Of a DNA stretch of 64,000 bases, positions 53,130-60,169 are shown one piece after another (the stretch's first letter is position 1; each line of letters starts with the position of its first letter). This DNA is from an uncultured Victivallales bacterium. Its GTDB lineage: Bacteria > Verrucomicrobiota > Lentisphaeria > Victivallales > UBA1829. The DNA lies in the NCBI GenBank assembly GCA_944391115.1, contig CALXSJ010000007.1, positions 93,169 to 157,168 on the forward strand. The letters are read 5' to 3'. The notes below the pieces were generated by a model. The model was not told the origin of the DNA, did no database searches, and was given only the letters and a program-made list of their open reading frames with translations. Made by a program: the position numbers and the translations under genes.

Positions 53130-54575
53130 ATGGGGAACGGCATACAGCTGGAAATGAATTTCGACGGAGCGATGGGAAACCGCTTCAAGGAAAAACTGGA
53201 CAACGGCGACTTTCAGGTGCTTGTCGAAGTCAACGCTCCGCCTTCCGAAACGGCGCTTGCAGACGCCGTGGCGCGGTTTTCCGATATTGAATATCTGGTT
53301 TCCGCGAAACGGGAGATCAACGCGGCTCTTGCATTCACCGACCGCTATGTCTATCCGGATTCGCTGGACAACGTCCAGTTCGCAGCGGCGCTCTGCCGCA
53401 CCGACCGCGACCGCCATCTGATCTGCGTCAGCGGACGGGACCGCACGCTTGCCGATATTGAAAAACTGCTTGGACATGCGGCGGGAGAAGGATTCAAAAA
53501 CATTATCGCCGTTTCGGGGGAAAGCGTCAAGGGCGATACCCTGAAACAGGTGCAGTCACGCCTTTTTACGGAAAGCGTCCATACCATCAGGAGCATCCGG
53601 GAGAAGTTCAGCGCATCCCTGTTTGCCGGATGTGCCGTGAACCCCTACAAATATACGCCGTGCACCTGCTTCCCGCAGTACTTCAAATTAATGAAAAAGA
53701 TCAACTTCGGCGCATCCTTCATTGTCACACAGTTCGGCTGGGATATGCTGAAGCTTCAGGAACTGCGCTGGTCGCTGTTCCGGCGTTCGCTTCACATTCC
53801 GTCGATTGCGCGTTTTCTGGTGCTGACTCCGGACAAGGCGGAGGAAATCTGCTCGGGCAAACTGCCGGGCGTTCACATTTCACCGGATTTTCAGGCGATG
53901 CTCCGGCGCGAAACCATGCATTCCATGGCGCAGTTTGAAGCGGCGCAGTGGCGCAGAATCCAGATCCACGCCGCCGGAGCGCGCTTTCTCGGATACAGCG
54001 GCATACAGATTGCCGGTCTGGACCGGCCGGACCAGATCAACATCATGCTCAACCGGATCCAGGAGGCGCTCCATGAATTTGCCGGATTCGAAGAGTGGAG
54101 AAGCGCCTATCTGGAATATTATGCGCGGCTCGACATGGCGCCCTATCCTTACCGTTTCTATGAATTTGAGGATCTCTTTTCGCGAGCGCATCCTTCGGAC
54201 ATGCCGCGGATGGCACAGGCGGAGATTCCGGCGCTGACGGACGGGGAGAGGTTCCGCCTGAATCTGGCGAAAAAGCTCTTTGCGAATGCGGACAGACTTC
54301 CGGCGGAAGAGCGGTATCTCACGAAAAAGCTGCTGGTCTCCTGCCGCGGCTGTCCGTCATGCCGCCTGCCGCAGACCGATTTCGTCTGTCCGGAGACCTG
54401 TCCGAAGGGAATGGCGAACGGCCCCTGCGGCGCCTCGAAAGCCAACGGCGAATGCGAACATGCCTCCGGAGAGTGCATTTATGCCAGGCGGATGAGGATT
54501 GCCGTGCAGAATAATGACTATCTCTCTCTGGAGGAAACCTGCGTCAAGCCTCTGGAGCGCAGAAAGCGCGTCTGA
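53130..54575 (+). CDS. Methylenetetrahydrofolate reductase-like protein fused to a MetV-type Cys-rich domain
   Basis: The 481-residue protein has an N-terminal MTHFR TIM barrel (about 25-310): VEVNAPPSE, FKNIIAVSGES, FAGCAVNPYKYTP and the FAD-region pattern GASFIVTQFGWD. It is followed by about 90 linking residues and a C-terminal Cys-rich domain of the MTHFR_C/MetV kind (PF12225), with CRGCPSC, CPETCPKG, NGPCG, CEHASGEC. In acetogens MetF and MetV are separate subunits that reduce methylene-THF using reduced electron carriers; a fusion could do this in one chain. The ATG at 53130 with GAGAGGCGG upstream is preferred to the GTG at 53115. Confidence 0.82.
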   Translation: MGNGIQLEMNFDGAMGNRFKEKLDNGDFQVLVEVNAPPSETALADAVARFSDIEYLVSAKREINAALAFTDRYVYPDSLDNVQFAAALCRTDRDRHLICVSGRDRTLADIEKLLGHAAGEGFKNIIAVSGESVKGDTLKQVQSRLFTESVHTIRSIREKFSASLFAGCAVNPYKYTPCTCFPQYFKLMKKINFGASFIVTQFGWDMLKLQELRWSLFRRSLHIPSIARFLVLTPDKAEEICSGKLPGVHISPDFQAMLRRETMHSMAQFEAAQWRRIQIHAAGARFLGYSGIQIAGLDRPDQINIMLNRIQEALHEFAGFEEWRSAYLEYYARLDMAPYPYRFYEFEDLFSRAHPSDMPRMAQAEIPALTDGERFRLNLAKKLFANADRLPAEERYLTKKLLVSCRGCPSCRLPQTDFVCPETCPKGMANGPCGASKANGECEHASGECIYARRMRIAVQNNDYLSLEETCVKPLERRKRV

Positions 54576-54581
54576 TGAAAT

Positions 54582-54620
54582 GAAAACGAAGCCGGTTCAG
54601 CGGGCTCCCGTTTTCTTTTT
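54582..54620 (+). terminator. Terminator between the MetF-like gene and the carboxypeptidase gene
   Basis: GAAAACG (54582-54588) pairs with CGTTTTC (54609-54615), with an inner AGCC/GGCT pair, and five T follow on the plus strand. It ends the MetF-like transcript and overlaps the stop of the convergent carboxypeptidase gene. Confidence 0.65.
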
Positions 54621-55802
54621 CGAGGAGTTTTTCACGGAAGTTTTTCTCTTGGCGGATACAGGCGCCTTTGTTTCCTGAACGCGTGTTTCCGCAAGCGCGG
54701 CGGCCGGATCATCCGCACGGGAATACCCCCAGTTCAGGAGTTTCCGGAGAAACAGGTCGCGTTCCCTGGCGGTCGGAAAACCGGTCACCATGGCGATCAT
54801 GCGCTTGCCGTTGCGGAGGCAGGTGACCGTGACACAGTAGCCTGCGCGCGCGATGAATCCGGTTTTGATTCCGTCCACTCCGGGACTGGCATATTTGCCG
54901 CCGGGAAGCAGATTGTTGTGATTCATCAGCTGAAGATATCCCTTTGTTCCGGGTTTCCGGAATCCGGCGCGCCGGGCGGAGACCCACTCCATCAGAAGGG
55001 GATGTTCCATGAAATATTCCGCAAGTGTCACCATGTCCGCGGGGGAACTCACATTGTCGGTGCGTTTTGTGGCGCCGGGCAGTCCGTGCGGATTGTAATA
55101 GCGCGTGCGGGTCATGCCGAGCTCCCGCGCGCGCTGGTTCATGCGCGCCACAAAAACGGAAGCATCCCCGCCGCCCAGGTATTCCGCGACCAGATAAGCC
55201 GCGTCGTTCGCGCTTTTCAGCGAAACGGCCATCAGAAGTTCCTGAAGCGGGAATGTCTCCCTCGGATCGAGCCAGACCTGGCTTCCGCCGATTTTCGCCG
55301 CCGCGTTTGTCACGCGGATCGGAGTGTCCAGTGTCACTTTGCCTGCCTCGATGTCCTCGTAGGCAAGAAACAGCGTCATCACCTTTGTCATGGACGCGAT
55401 GGGGAAGGACCTGTCCGGATTCTTTGCCCAGAGAACAATCCGCTTGTCCGCGTCGACAAGGATGCCGGAGGTCGCGTTCCTGCTGGAAGGCAGACCCGGA
55501 ATGTTGCCGCGCACCGCATACTGGTAATCATACGGCGTGTGAATGCCCGGATTGCTCCGCAGAGGCTGCGTTTCCGCAGACGCGGCGGACTGCGGCTGGT
55601 TTCCGGAAGCGCTTTTTTTCCGCAATGTATTTTTCAGACTGGCATTCGCCTTGGCTGCGGCGATGGCTTCGGCAATACTCTGCTCGGTTCCGCTGGAGGT
55701 TTCCGGCGAACCGCTTCCGGTTCCGCGCATGAAAAACCAGACCACTGCGAGATGAAGCGCAATGATTATCAGAACGATCAGCAGAATATAGCGGAATTTC
55801 AT
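54597..55802 (-). CDS. D-alanyl-D-alanine carboxypeptidase (low-molecular-weight PBP)
   Basis: The 401-residue penicillin-binding protein has an N-terminal membrane helix (about 5-25), a Ser/Ala-rich linker (about 30-95), and a peptidase S11 domain with the SxxK motif SMTK (S137-K140 area), SAN and KTG. It trims the terminal D-Ala from peptidoglycan stem peptides in the periplasm. The C-terminal domain of PBP5 is replaced by a short basic tail (KRKTSVKNSSKKKTGAR). It starts six bases after the leuA stop and may be co-transcribed. The presence of this enzyme indicates a peptidoglycan wall. Confidence 0.9.
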   Translation of the reverse strand: MKFRYILLIVLIIIALHLAVVWFFMRGTGSGSPETSSGTEQSIAEAIAAAKANASLKNTLRKKSASGNQPQSAASAETQPLRSNPGIHTPYDYQYAVRGNIPGLPSSRNATSGILVDADKRIVLWAKNPDRSFPIASMTKVMTLFLAYEDIEAGKVTLDTPIRVTNAAAKIGGSQVWLDPRETFPLQELLMAVSLKSANDAAYLVAEYLGGGDASVFVARMNQRARELGMTRTRYYNPHGLPGATKRTDNVSSPADMVTLAEYFMEHPLLMEWVSARRAGFRKPGTKGYLQLMNHNNLLPGGKYASPGVDGIKTGFIARAGYCVTVTCLRNGKRMIAMVTGFPTARERDLFLRKLLNWGYSRADDPAAALAETRVQETKAPVSAKRKTSVKNSSKKKTGAR

Positions 55803-55808
55803 TCCCCG

Positions 55809-57512
55809 TCATCCCCGTTCGTTGAGGATTGCCCTGTTCAATGCGGAAAAAAGTGCGAAAATCGCCGCCAGATCGATATTCTGGTGTTCCCCGACGCCGT
55901 AGAAAAGAGTGTTGTCGCTTTTCCGGCGCACACCGACAAACGCGATTGCTTCCGCATCGGCATTTGTGCCGAGCGTTTTTTCCGAAAAATCCTCCAGAAT
56001 GAAGTAATACAGCTTCGCCTCATTGCGGATTGCATGCACGGTTGCGGAGATCGGGCCGTTTCCGACGCCGCGGATCTCTTTTACCTCATTGTCGAATTTC
56101 AGATTCAGGCTTACTTCGACAAGCGCGCCTTCCTTGGATTCGTCGTGTTCATCCCCTTTGGAGATGCGGGAGAACTTGAGAAGTTCGAACGGGCCTTTCA
56201 CATTGACGAAGGTTTCGTTGAAGACCTTGAGCAGTTCGGAAGCGTCCAGTTCATCTCCCTTCGCATCTGCATATTTCTGCACGGCGGAACCGATCTCCGG
56301 ATGCATTCCCTTGGGGGGATAGATGTCGAAGTCATGTTCCAGCACGTAGGCGACGCCGCCTTTTCCGGACTGGCTGTTGATGCGGATCAGTTTTTCGTAT
56401 TTCCGTCCGACGTCGGCGGGGTCGATATGAAGATAGGGCACCTTCCACTGGACATGGAATATCTTCCGTGCATCCTCCAGGCGGTCGATTCCCTTGCGGA
56501 TCGCGTCCTGGTGGGAGCCGGAGAAGGCGGTGAAGGCAAGCTGTCCGGCATAGGGATGACGCTCATGCACGTCGATGCCGGTTGCATTTTCCACAACCTT
56601 GACGATATGGGGCATGTCGGAAAAATCCAGCCCCGTCGGAATGTTCCGGGAGGCGAGATTCAGCGCCAGGGTGCAGATGTCCACATTGCCGGTGCGTTCC
56701 CCGTGACCGAAGAGCGTGCCTTCCACGCGTTCGGCTCCCGCCATGATCGTGAATTCCGTCGAAGCGACCGCGCACCCCTGGTCATTGTGGGAATGAACGC
56801 TGACGGTCGTTTCACTCATATACGGATAATGTTCGATGAAATAGGCGATCATGTCCGCGTAGTGGTGCGGAGGACGCCGTTCCACGGTCTGCGGCAGATT
56901 TGCAATGAAGTCGTGCTTGGCGGATGGACCCCAGGCTTCCTTGACAGCCTTGCAGACTTCGATGACATAGTCCAGATCGCTGTCCGTGAACTCTTCCGGC
57001 GAGAACTCATAGGCGATTTTTCCCTCCAGACCGTATTCCTTCAGAAAGCGCCGGACCAGTTTCGTGCCCTCAACAGCCATGTTCAGGGTCTCCTCGTGGG
57101 TCTTGCCGAAGACGATCCGCTCATGCAGATCGGAGGTTGCCACATACAGATGCAGAATCGCACGGTCCACTCCGATCAGCGATTCGACCGTGCGCCGGAT
57201 CAGCGGTTCCCGCGCCTGCGTCAGCACGGAAATGCGCACATCGGACGGTATCAGCTTTTTTTCGATCAGATTACGGACGAAGTCGAAATCGTCCTGTGAT
57301 GCGGACGGGAATGAAACCTCGATTTCCTTGAATCCGATCGCGCAGAGAAGCTGGAAGTACTCGAGTTTTTTCTCCGGATTCATGGGCATCGGAAGCGCCT
57401 GGTTGCCGTCGCGCAGATCAACGGAACACCAGATTGGCGCCTTTGTGAGTTCGCGATTCAGCCATTCACGGTTCTGAACCGGAATCTTTTCGGGGATCGG
57501 GTACTTCATCAT
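55809..57512 (-). CDS. leuA: 2-isopropylmalate synthase (long form)
   Basis: The 567-residue DRE-TIM enzyme joins acetyl-CoA and 2-oxoisovalerate in the first step of leucine synthesis. It has SVDLRDGNQALPMPM with the DRD-type metal site, VSVHSHNDQGCAVA and GTLFGHGERTGNVD, and a C-terminal regulatory domain (about 430-560) where leucine binds in relatives. The sequence belongs to the long LeuA group typical of actinobacteria and fungi. The start MMKYPIPEK at 57512 has AGAGGAA upstream; a longer frame to 57617 would include the promoter and is rejected. Confidence 0.95.
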   Translation of the reverse strand: MMKYPIPEKIPVQNREWLNRELTKAPIWCSVDLRDGNQALPMPMNPEKKLEYFQLLCAIGFKEIEVSFPSASQDDFDFVRNLIEKKLIPSDVRISVLTQAREPLIRRTVESLIGVDRAILHLYVATSDLHERIVFGKTHEETLNMAVEGTKLVRRFLKEYGLEGKIAYEFSPEEFTDSDLDYVIEVCKAVKEAWGPSAKHDFIANLPQTVERRPPHHYADMIAYFIEHYPYMSETTVSVHSHNDQGCAVASTEFTIMAGAERVEGTLFGHGERTGNVDICTLALNLASRNIPTGLDFSDMPHIVKVVENATGIDVHERHPYAGQLAFTAFSGSHQDAIRKGIDRLEDARKIFHVQWKVPYLHIDPADVGRKYEKLIRINSQSGKGGVAYVLEHDFDIYPPKGMHPEIGSAVQKYADAKGDELDASELLKVFNETFVNVKGPFELLKFSRISKGDEHDESKEGALVEVSLNLKFDNEVKEIRGVGNGPISATVHAIRNEAKLYYFILEDFSEKTLGTNADAEAIAFVGVRRKSDNTLFYGVGEHQNIDLAAIFALFSALNRAILNERG

Positions 57513-57582
57513 TTTAATTTCCTCTTTTCCGGCGGGGCGTTTCACGGCCGCGCCTTTCCGTCCAAGTTTTCCAAAGGAGAAT

Positions 57583-57611
57583 AATATACACCTGTTTTCC
57601 GGAAAGCGAAA
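57583..57611 (-). promoter_or_regulatory. Promoter of leuA
   Basis: Minus-strand TTTCGC (weak), 17-base spacer, TATATT within ACAGGTGTATATTATT, which repeats the -10 region of the V-ATPase promoter. Confidence 0.45.
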
Positions 57612-57681
57612 TCGCAAAACCTGAAAAAATTTCTAATTTTTCATTCCGGCGGCGGAATAATCTTCCGGATTCAGGGGGTTG

Positions 57682-58521
57682 TCATTCGCCTTCCGCCGGA
57701 TTTGCGGCAGACATTTCCGGTTTTGCGTGCCGCTTGGCCTTTTTCCAGAGTTCTTCCAGTTCGTCAATCTTGCAGTCCTTCATGTCTCTGCCCTGCGCCG
57801 CGAGTTCTTTTTCCATGAATATGAAGCGGTTCTTGAATTTCCGGTTTGCCGCGGCCAGCAGGAGTTCGCCCGAACGGCGTTTGCGGAAACGGGAGAGATT
57901 GCAGACGGCGAAGAGAAGATCGCCGAGCTCCTCGTCCGCATGCGTATCGTCACCGGCGTTCATCGCCGCCCGGAGTTCGTCCAGTTCCTCCTGGATTTTA
58001 TCCAGGATTTCCTCCTGGCGCGACCAGTCGAACCCGAGCTTCGCCGCTTTTTTCTGGAGTTTTTCAGCCTGGATCAGCGCGGGACAGTGCATGGGGACAC
58101 CGTCCAGCGCGGAACTCCGTTTTTCCGGGGCGTGTTCCTTTTCCGTCGCCTTGACTCTTTCCCAGAGTCCGACGACTTCTTCGGCATCGGTGACTTTTTC
58201 ATCGGAAAACACATGGGGATGGCGATGCTTCATTTTGGCTGCGATGTCATGGACGACATCCGTGAAGGTGAATGCTCCGCGCTCCTCCGCCATGACGGAA
58301 TGCAGAACAATATGCATCAGGACGTCTCCGAGCTCTTCGCGCATATTGGCGTCATCCCGTTCTGCGACCGCGTCAAGAAATTCCGCGCATTCCTCCATGA
58401 TATAGGGCATCAGCGATTCGTGTGTCTGTTTGCGGTCCCACGGGCAGCCGTCGGGCGCCCGGAGTTTTTTCATGACTGCGACCAGTTCCCGGATATTGCC
58501 GCATAAAGAATCATCGTTCAT
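57682..58521 (-). CDS. mazG: Nucleoside triphosphate pyrophosphohydrolase MazG
   Basis: The 279-residue protein has two MazG modules: the N-terminal one with LRAPDGCPWDRKQTHESL and EECAEFLDAVAERDDANMREELGD, where the EExxE..ExxD pattern binds magnesium, and a second around EELDELRAAM..DEELGDLLFAV. It splits NTPs, especially non-canonical ones, to NMP and pyrophosphate. Length is typical of the E. coli form. The Smr gene precedes it by 51 bases on the same strand. Confidence 0.95.
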   Translation of the reverse strand: MNDDSLCGNIRELVAVMKKLRAPDGCPWDRKQTHESLMPYIMEECAEFLDAVAERDDANMREELGDVLMHIVLHSVMAEERGAFTFTDVVHDIAAKMKHRHPHVFSDEKVTDAEEVVGLWERVKATEKEHAPEKRSSALDGVPMHCPALIQAEKLQKKAAKLGFDWSRQEEILDKIQEELDELRAAMNAGDDTHADEELGDLLFAVCNLSRFRKRRSGELLLAAANRKFKNRFIFMEKELAAQGRDMKDCKIDELEELWKKAKRHAKPEMSAANPAEGE

Positions 58522-58572
58522 GGTCTGTTCCTTTCCTTGACAGTATATGATTGCAGCGGAAGCGAGAGGGCA

Positions 58573-58866
58573 TCAAGTGTACACAACCGTGACTCCGTCC
58601 AAGCCAGGCGCGTTGATGTCTTCGCCGAAGACATAGGCGCGGACTGCCGGCATGCGATGCATGCGCAATGCAGTCCGGACGGCATTGCGGAGCACTCCGG
58701 TCCCGTGTCCGTGAATCACAAGAATGCTGCACCCCGGATTGGCAGCAACCGTTCTTTCCACCAGACGCATGGCTTCCTCGGAATACATGCCGTGCAGATC
58801 AATTTTGACATCATACAAGGTTCGCGGACCGAGAGAACCGTGCTGCCTGAGTTTGTGCCTGTTCAT
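58573..58866 (-). CDS. Small Smr-domain protein
   Basis: The 97-residue protein is a stand-alone Smr domain: IDLHGMYSEEAMRLVE (the LDLHG motif) and LVIHGHGTGVLRNAV (the HGxG motif). Smr domains bind or nick nucleic acids and also occur at the C-terminus of MutS2; the small form here lacks MutS2 parts. A GGGAGA site precedes the ATG, and mazG follows in a likely operon. Confidence 0.88.
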   Translation of the reverse strand: MNRHKLRQHGSLGPRTLYDVKIDLHGMYSEEAMRLVERTVAANPGCSILVIHGHGTGVLRNAVRTALRMHRMPAVRAYVFGEDINAPGLDGVTVVYT

Positions 58867-58887
58867 TGAAAATCTCCCTGGAACGTA

Positions 58888-58916
58888 ACTTTAGTTTCAA
58901 AATTCAATTTAGTCAA
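58888..58916 (-). promoter_or_regulatory. Promoter of the Smr-mazG operon
   Basis: Minus-strand TTGACT, 17-base spacer, TAAAGT, about 22 bases before the Smr ATG. Confidence 0.55.
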
Positions 58917-58975
58917 TGCCGGATCCTGAATATTTTCAAGGAAAGGGAAAATTCGATTTTTTTTAATAATCCTGC

Positions 58976-59003
58976 TTGAAATTCTGAAATTCAAGCATAC
59001 ATT
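58976..59003 (+). promoter_or_regulatory. Promoter of tRNA-Asp
   Basis: TTGAAA, 16-base spacer, TACATT (or CATTAT two bases on). The tRNA starts 21 bases after the -10 box. Confidence 0.5.
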
Positions 59004-59023
59004 ATGCGCATCGCAGGAATTGC

Positions 59024-59100
59024 GGAGGCGTAGCTCAATTGGTTAGAGTGCCACCCTGTCACGGTGGATGTTGCGGGTTCGAGCCCCGTCGCTTCCGCCA
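59024..59100 (+). tRNA. tRNA-Asp (anticodon GTC)
   Basis: Cloverleaf of 77 bases with encoded CCA: acceptor GGAGGCG/CGCTTCC, D arm AGCTCAATTGGTTAGAGT, anticodon stem CCACC/GGTGG with loop CTGTCAC (anticodon 59058-59060), T arm with GGTTCGAGCC. Discriminator G. Confidence 0.97.
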
Positions 59101-59180
59101 TTTTTTTTGCCATGACCGGGATCTGCCGGGAATTTGTTTCTGTTGCAGGCAGTGTGTTCCGGGATTTTCATTTTGCCCTG

Positions 59181-59206
59181 CTCAATAAAATTTACTCTTT
59201 ATTGAG
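59181..59206 (+). promoter_or_regulatory. Inverted repeat between the two tRNA genes
   Basis: CTCAATAAA and TTTATTGAG form a perfect 9-bp stem with an eight-base loop, nine bases before the -35 box of the tRNA-Arg promoter. It is AT-rich and lacks a T run; it may end the tRNA-Asp transcript or bind a regulator. Confidence 0.4.
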
Positions 59207-59214
59207 AAATGCGA

Positions 59215-59243
59215 TTGCATAACGGCAATTACGGTATTATAAT
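59215..59243 (+). promoter_or_regulatory. Promoter of tRNA-Arg
   Basis: TTGCAT, 17-base spacer and a perfect TATAAT; the tRNA starts 18 bases downstream of the -10 box. Confidence 0.6.
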
Positions 59244-59261
59244 ACCAGGTTTTCCAAGAGT

Positions 59262-59338
59262 GCACCCGTAGCTCAGTTGGATAGAGCGTCTGCCTCCGGA
59301 GTAGAAGGTCGTGAGTTCAAGTCTCGCCGGGTGCACCA
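59262..59338 (+). tRNA. tRNA-Arg (anticodon CCG)
   Basis: Cloverleaf of 77 bases with encoded CCA: acceptor GCACCCG/CGGGTGC, D arm AGCTCAGTTGGATAGAGC, anticodon stem TCTGC/GTAGA with loop CTCCGGA (anticodon 59296-59298), T arm GTGAGTTCAAGTCTCGC. It marks the border to the AT-rich segment on its 3' side. Confidence 0.96.
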
Positions 59339-59417
59339 TTCATTATCAAGCACTTACAAATAAAATACACTCCCTGATTTTTTTCATTTTGTTGTTTTTT
59401 TTGTTGCCGAAAATATT

Positions 59418-59452
59418 CCGTATGGAGGCGATAGACTCCATATGGTTTTTTT
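59418..59452 (+). terminator. Rho-independent terminator downstream of tRNA-Arg
   Basis: CCGTATGGAG pairs with CTCCATATGG (10 bp, one G-T pair, eight-base loop), followed by seven T. Confidence 0.8.
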
Positions 59453-59549
59453 CTTTTTGAGTGTCAAAACAGTGTGAAGGTCTACCGAACGTCTACCACT
59501 TTTTGAATCTGCTTCAGTATCTGTCGCAGATTCCAAGCTCGGGAGAGGT

Positions 59550-59752
59550 TTGCAGATTACCATGGACGGGCGGGGACGATGTTTGGATCATGCGAAGACG
59601 GAGCGTTTCTGGGGGGCGCTGTCAGCCTGCCGCAGCTCCGCTTCGGGATACCGCATTATGTGCACCTCTACAACTCCAGGCGGATCCATTTGGCATTCCA
59701 ATATCGGACGCCGGATGAAGTCTGTTTCGGAACTTGCAATCGAAATGCAATG
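59550..59752 (+). pseudogene. IS3-family transposase remnant (C-terminal end, frameshifted)
   Basis: One frame reads QITMDGRGRCLDHAKTERFW, which fits the DDE-transposase segment ISMDGKGRALDN..IERFW of IS3-family OrfB. A second frame continues with HYVHLYNSRRIHLAFQYRTP then DEV, the usual YNxxRxHxxLxYxTPxEV end. The two are joined only by a frameshift, near a run of six G at 59611, plus a small deletion. All of the N-terminal half is missing. It is a dead fragment. Confidence 0.8.
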
Positions 59753-59790
59753 GGATACAGTAAACCAAAGGGCCTTTACACCAATCTTTT
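59719..59790 (+). repeat. IS end segment, first copy
   Basis: Contains TTTCGGAACTTGCAATC (59725-59741) and GCCTTTACACCAATCTTT (59772-59789), both repeated in the same order at 59993-60064. Lying at the 3' end of the IS3-like remnant, it probably includes the right end of that element. Confidence 0.7.
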
Positions 59791-59833
59791 ATTGTGTTGG
59801 CCAAATTAACGTCAGTATGCTATATTACGCGTT

Positions 59834-59980
59834 ATGCAAACGGAAAAAATAAAACAACGAATCGTGAGCTACGTCGAATCCCTGCCGGAATACGGACATG
59901 CTGTTCATACACAAAAAAGGGCTATGAAGATTACTGACATTTTCTATGGCCAGCACAATAATGACAGTTGTCCCACCTAG
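59834..59980 (+). CDS. Orphan small reading frame, perhaps a truncated gene start
   Basis: A 48-residue frame begins MQTEKIKQRIVSYVESLPEY and ends at a TAG at 59978. No family is recognised and no good ribosome site is seen. It lies between two copies of an IS end, so it may be the leftover beginning of a gene broken by the element. Codon use is ordinary and AT-rich. Confidence 0.3.
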   Translation: MQTEKIKQRIVSYVESLPEYGHAVHTQKRAMKITDIFYGQHNNDSCPT

Positions 59981-59992
59981 GGGAAAGGTGCA

Positions 59993-60064
59993 AAAGTCTA
60001 TTTCGGAACTTGCAATCAATAATCTGCGGGATTATAGTATCAAGAGCCTTTACACCAATCTTTC
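59993..60064 (+). repeat. IS end segment, second copy
   Basis: Repeats the two sequence blocks of 59719-59790 (at 60001-60017 and 60046-60063) with slightly shorter spacing and a diverged middle. No transposase sequence is attached. Together with the first copy it shows that the same element, or a relative, was present twice. Confidence 0.7.
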
Positions 60065-60114
60065 AATAAAAAGTTGTTAACAGTAAGAGAGGTGCCCCCC
60101 GGGAAGAGGCGCAT

Positions 60115-60143
60115 TTGTTGTGAGATCAAATCAATATTATAAA
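60115..60143 (+). promoter_or_regulatory. Possible promoter of the carbamoyltransferase gene
   Basis: TTGTTG, 17-base spacer, TATAAA, about 26 bases before the ATG at 60170. Confidence 0.45.
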
Positions 60144-60169
60144 TAATTTGAAAATGCGAGGAATTGTTT

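Noticed and set aside
58511..58732. Minus-strand frame overlapping the Smr and mazG genes
   Set aside because: It is out of frame with both genes, and the Smr domain frame has clear motifs, a promoter and a ribosome site.
59262..59338. tRNA-Arg as an attachment site
   Set aside because: I looked for a second copy of its 3' end downstream and found none within the window, and no integrase gene is present; the idea stays open only beyond 64000.
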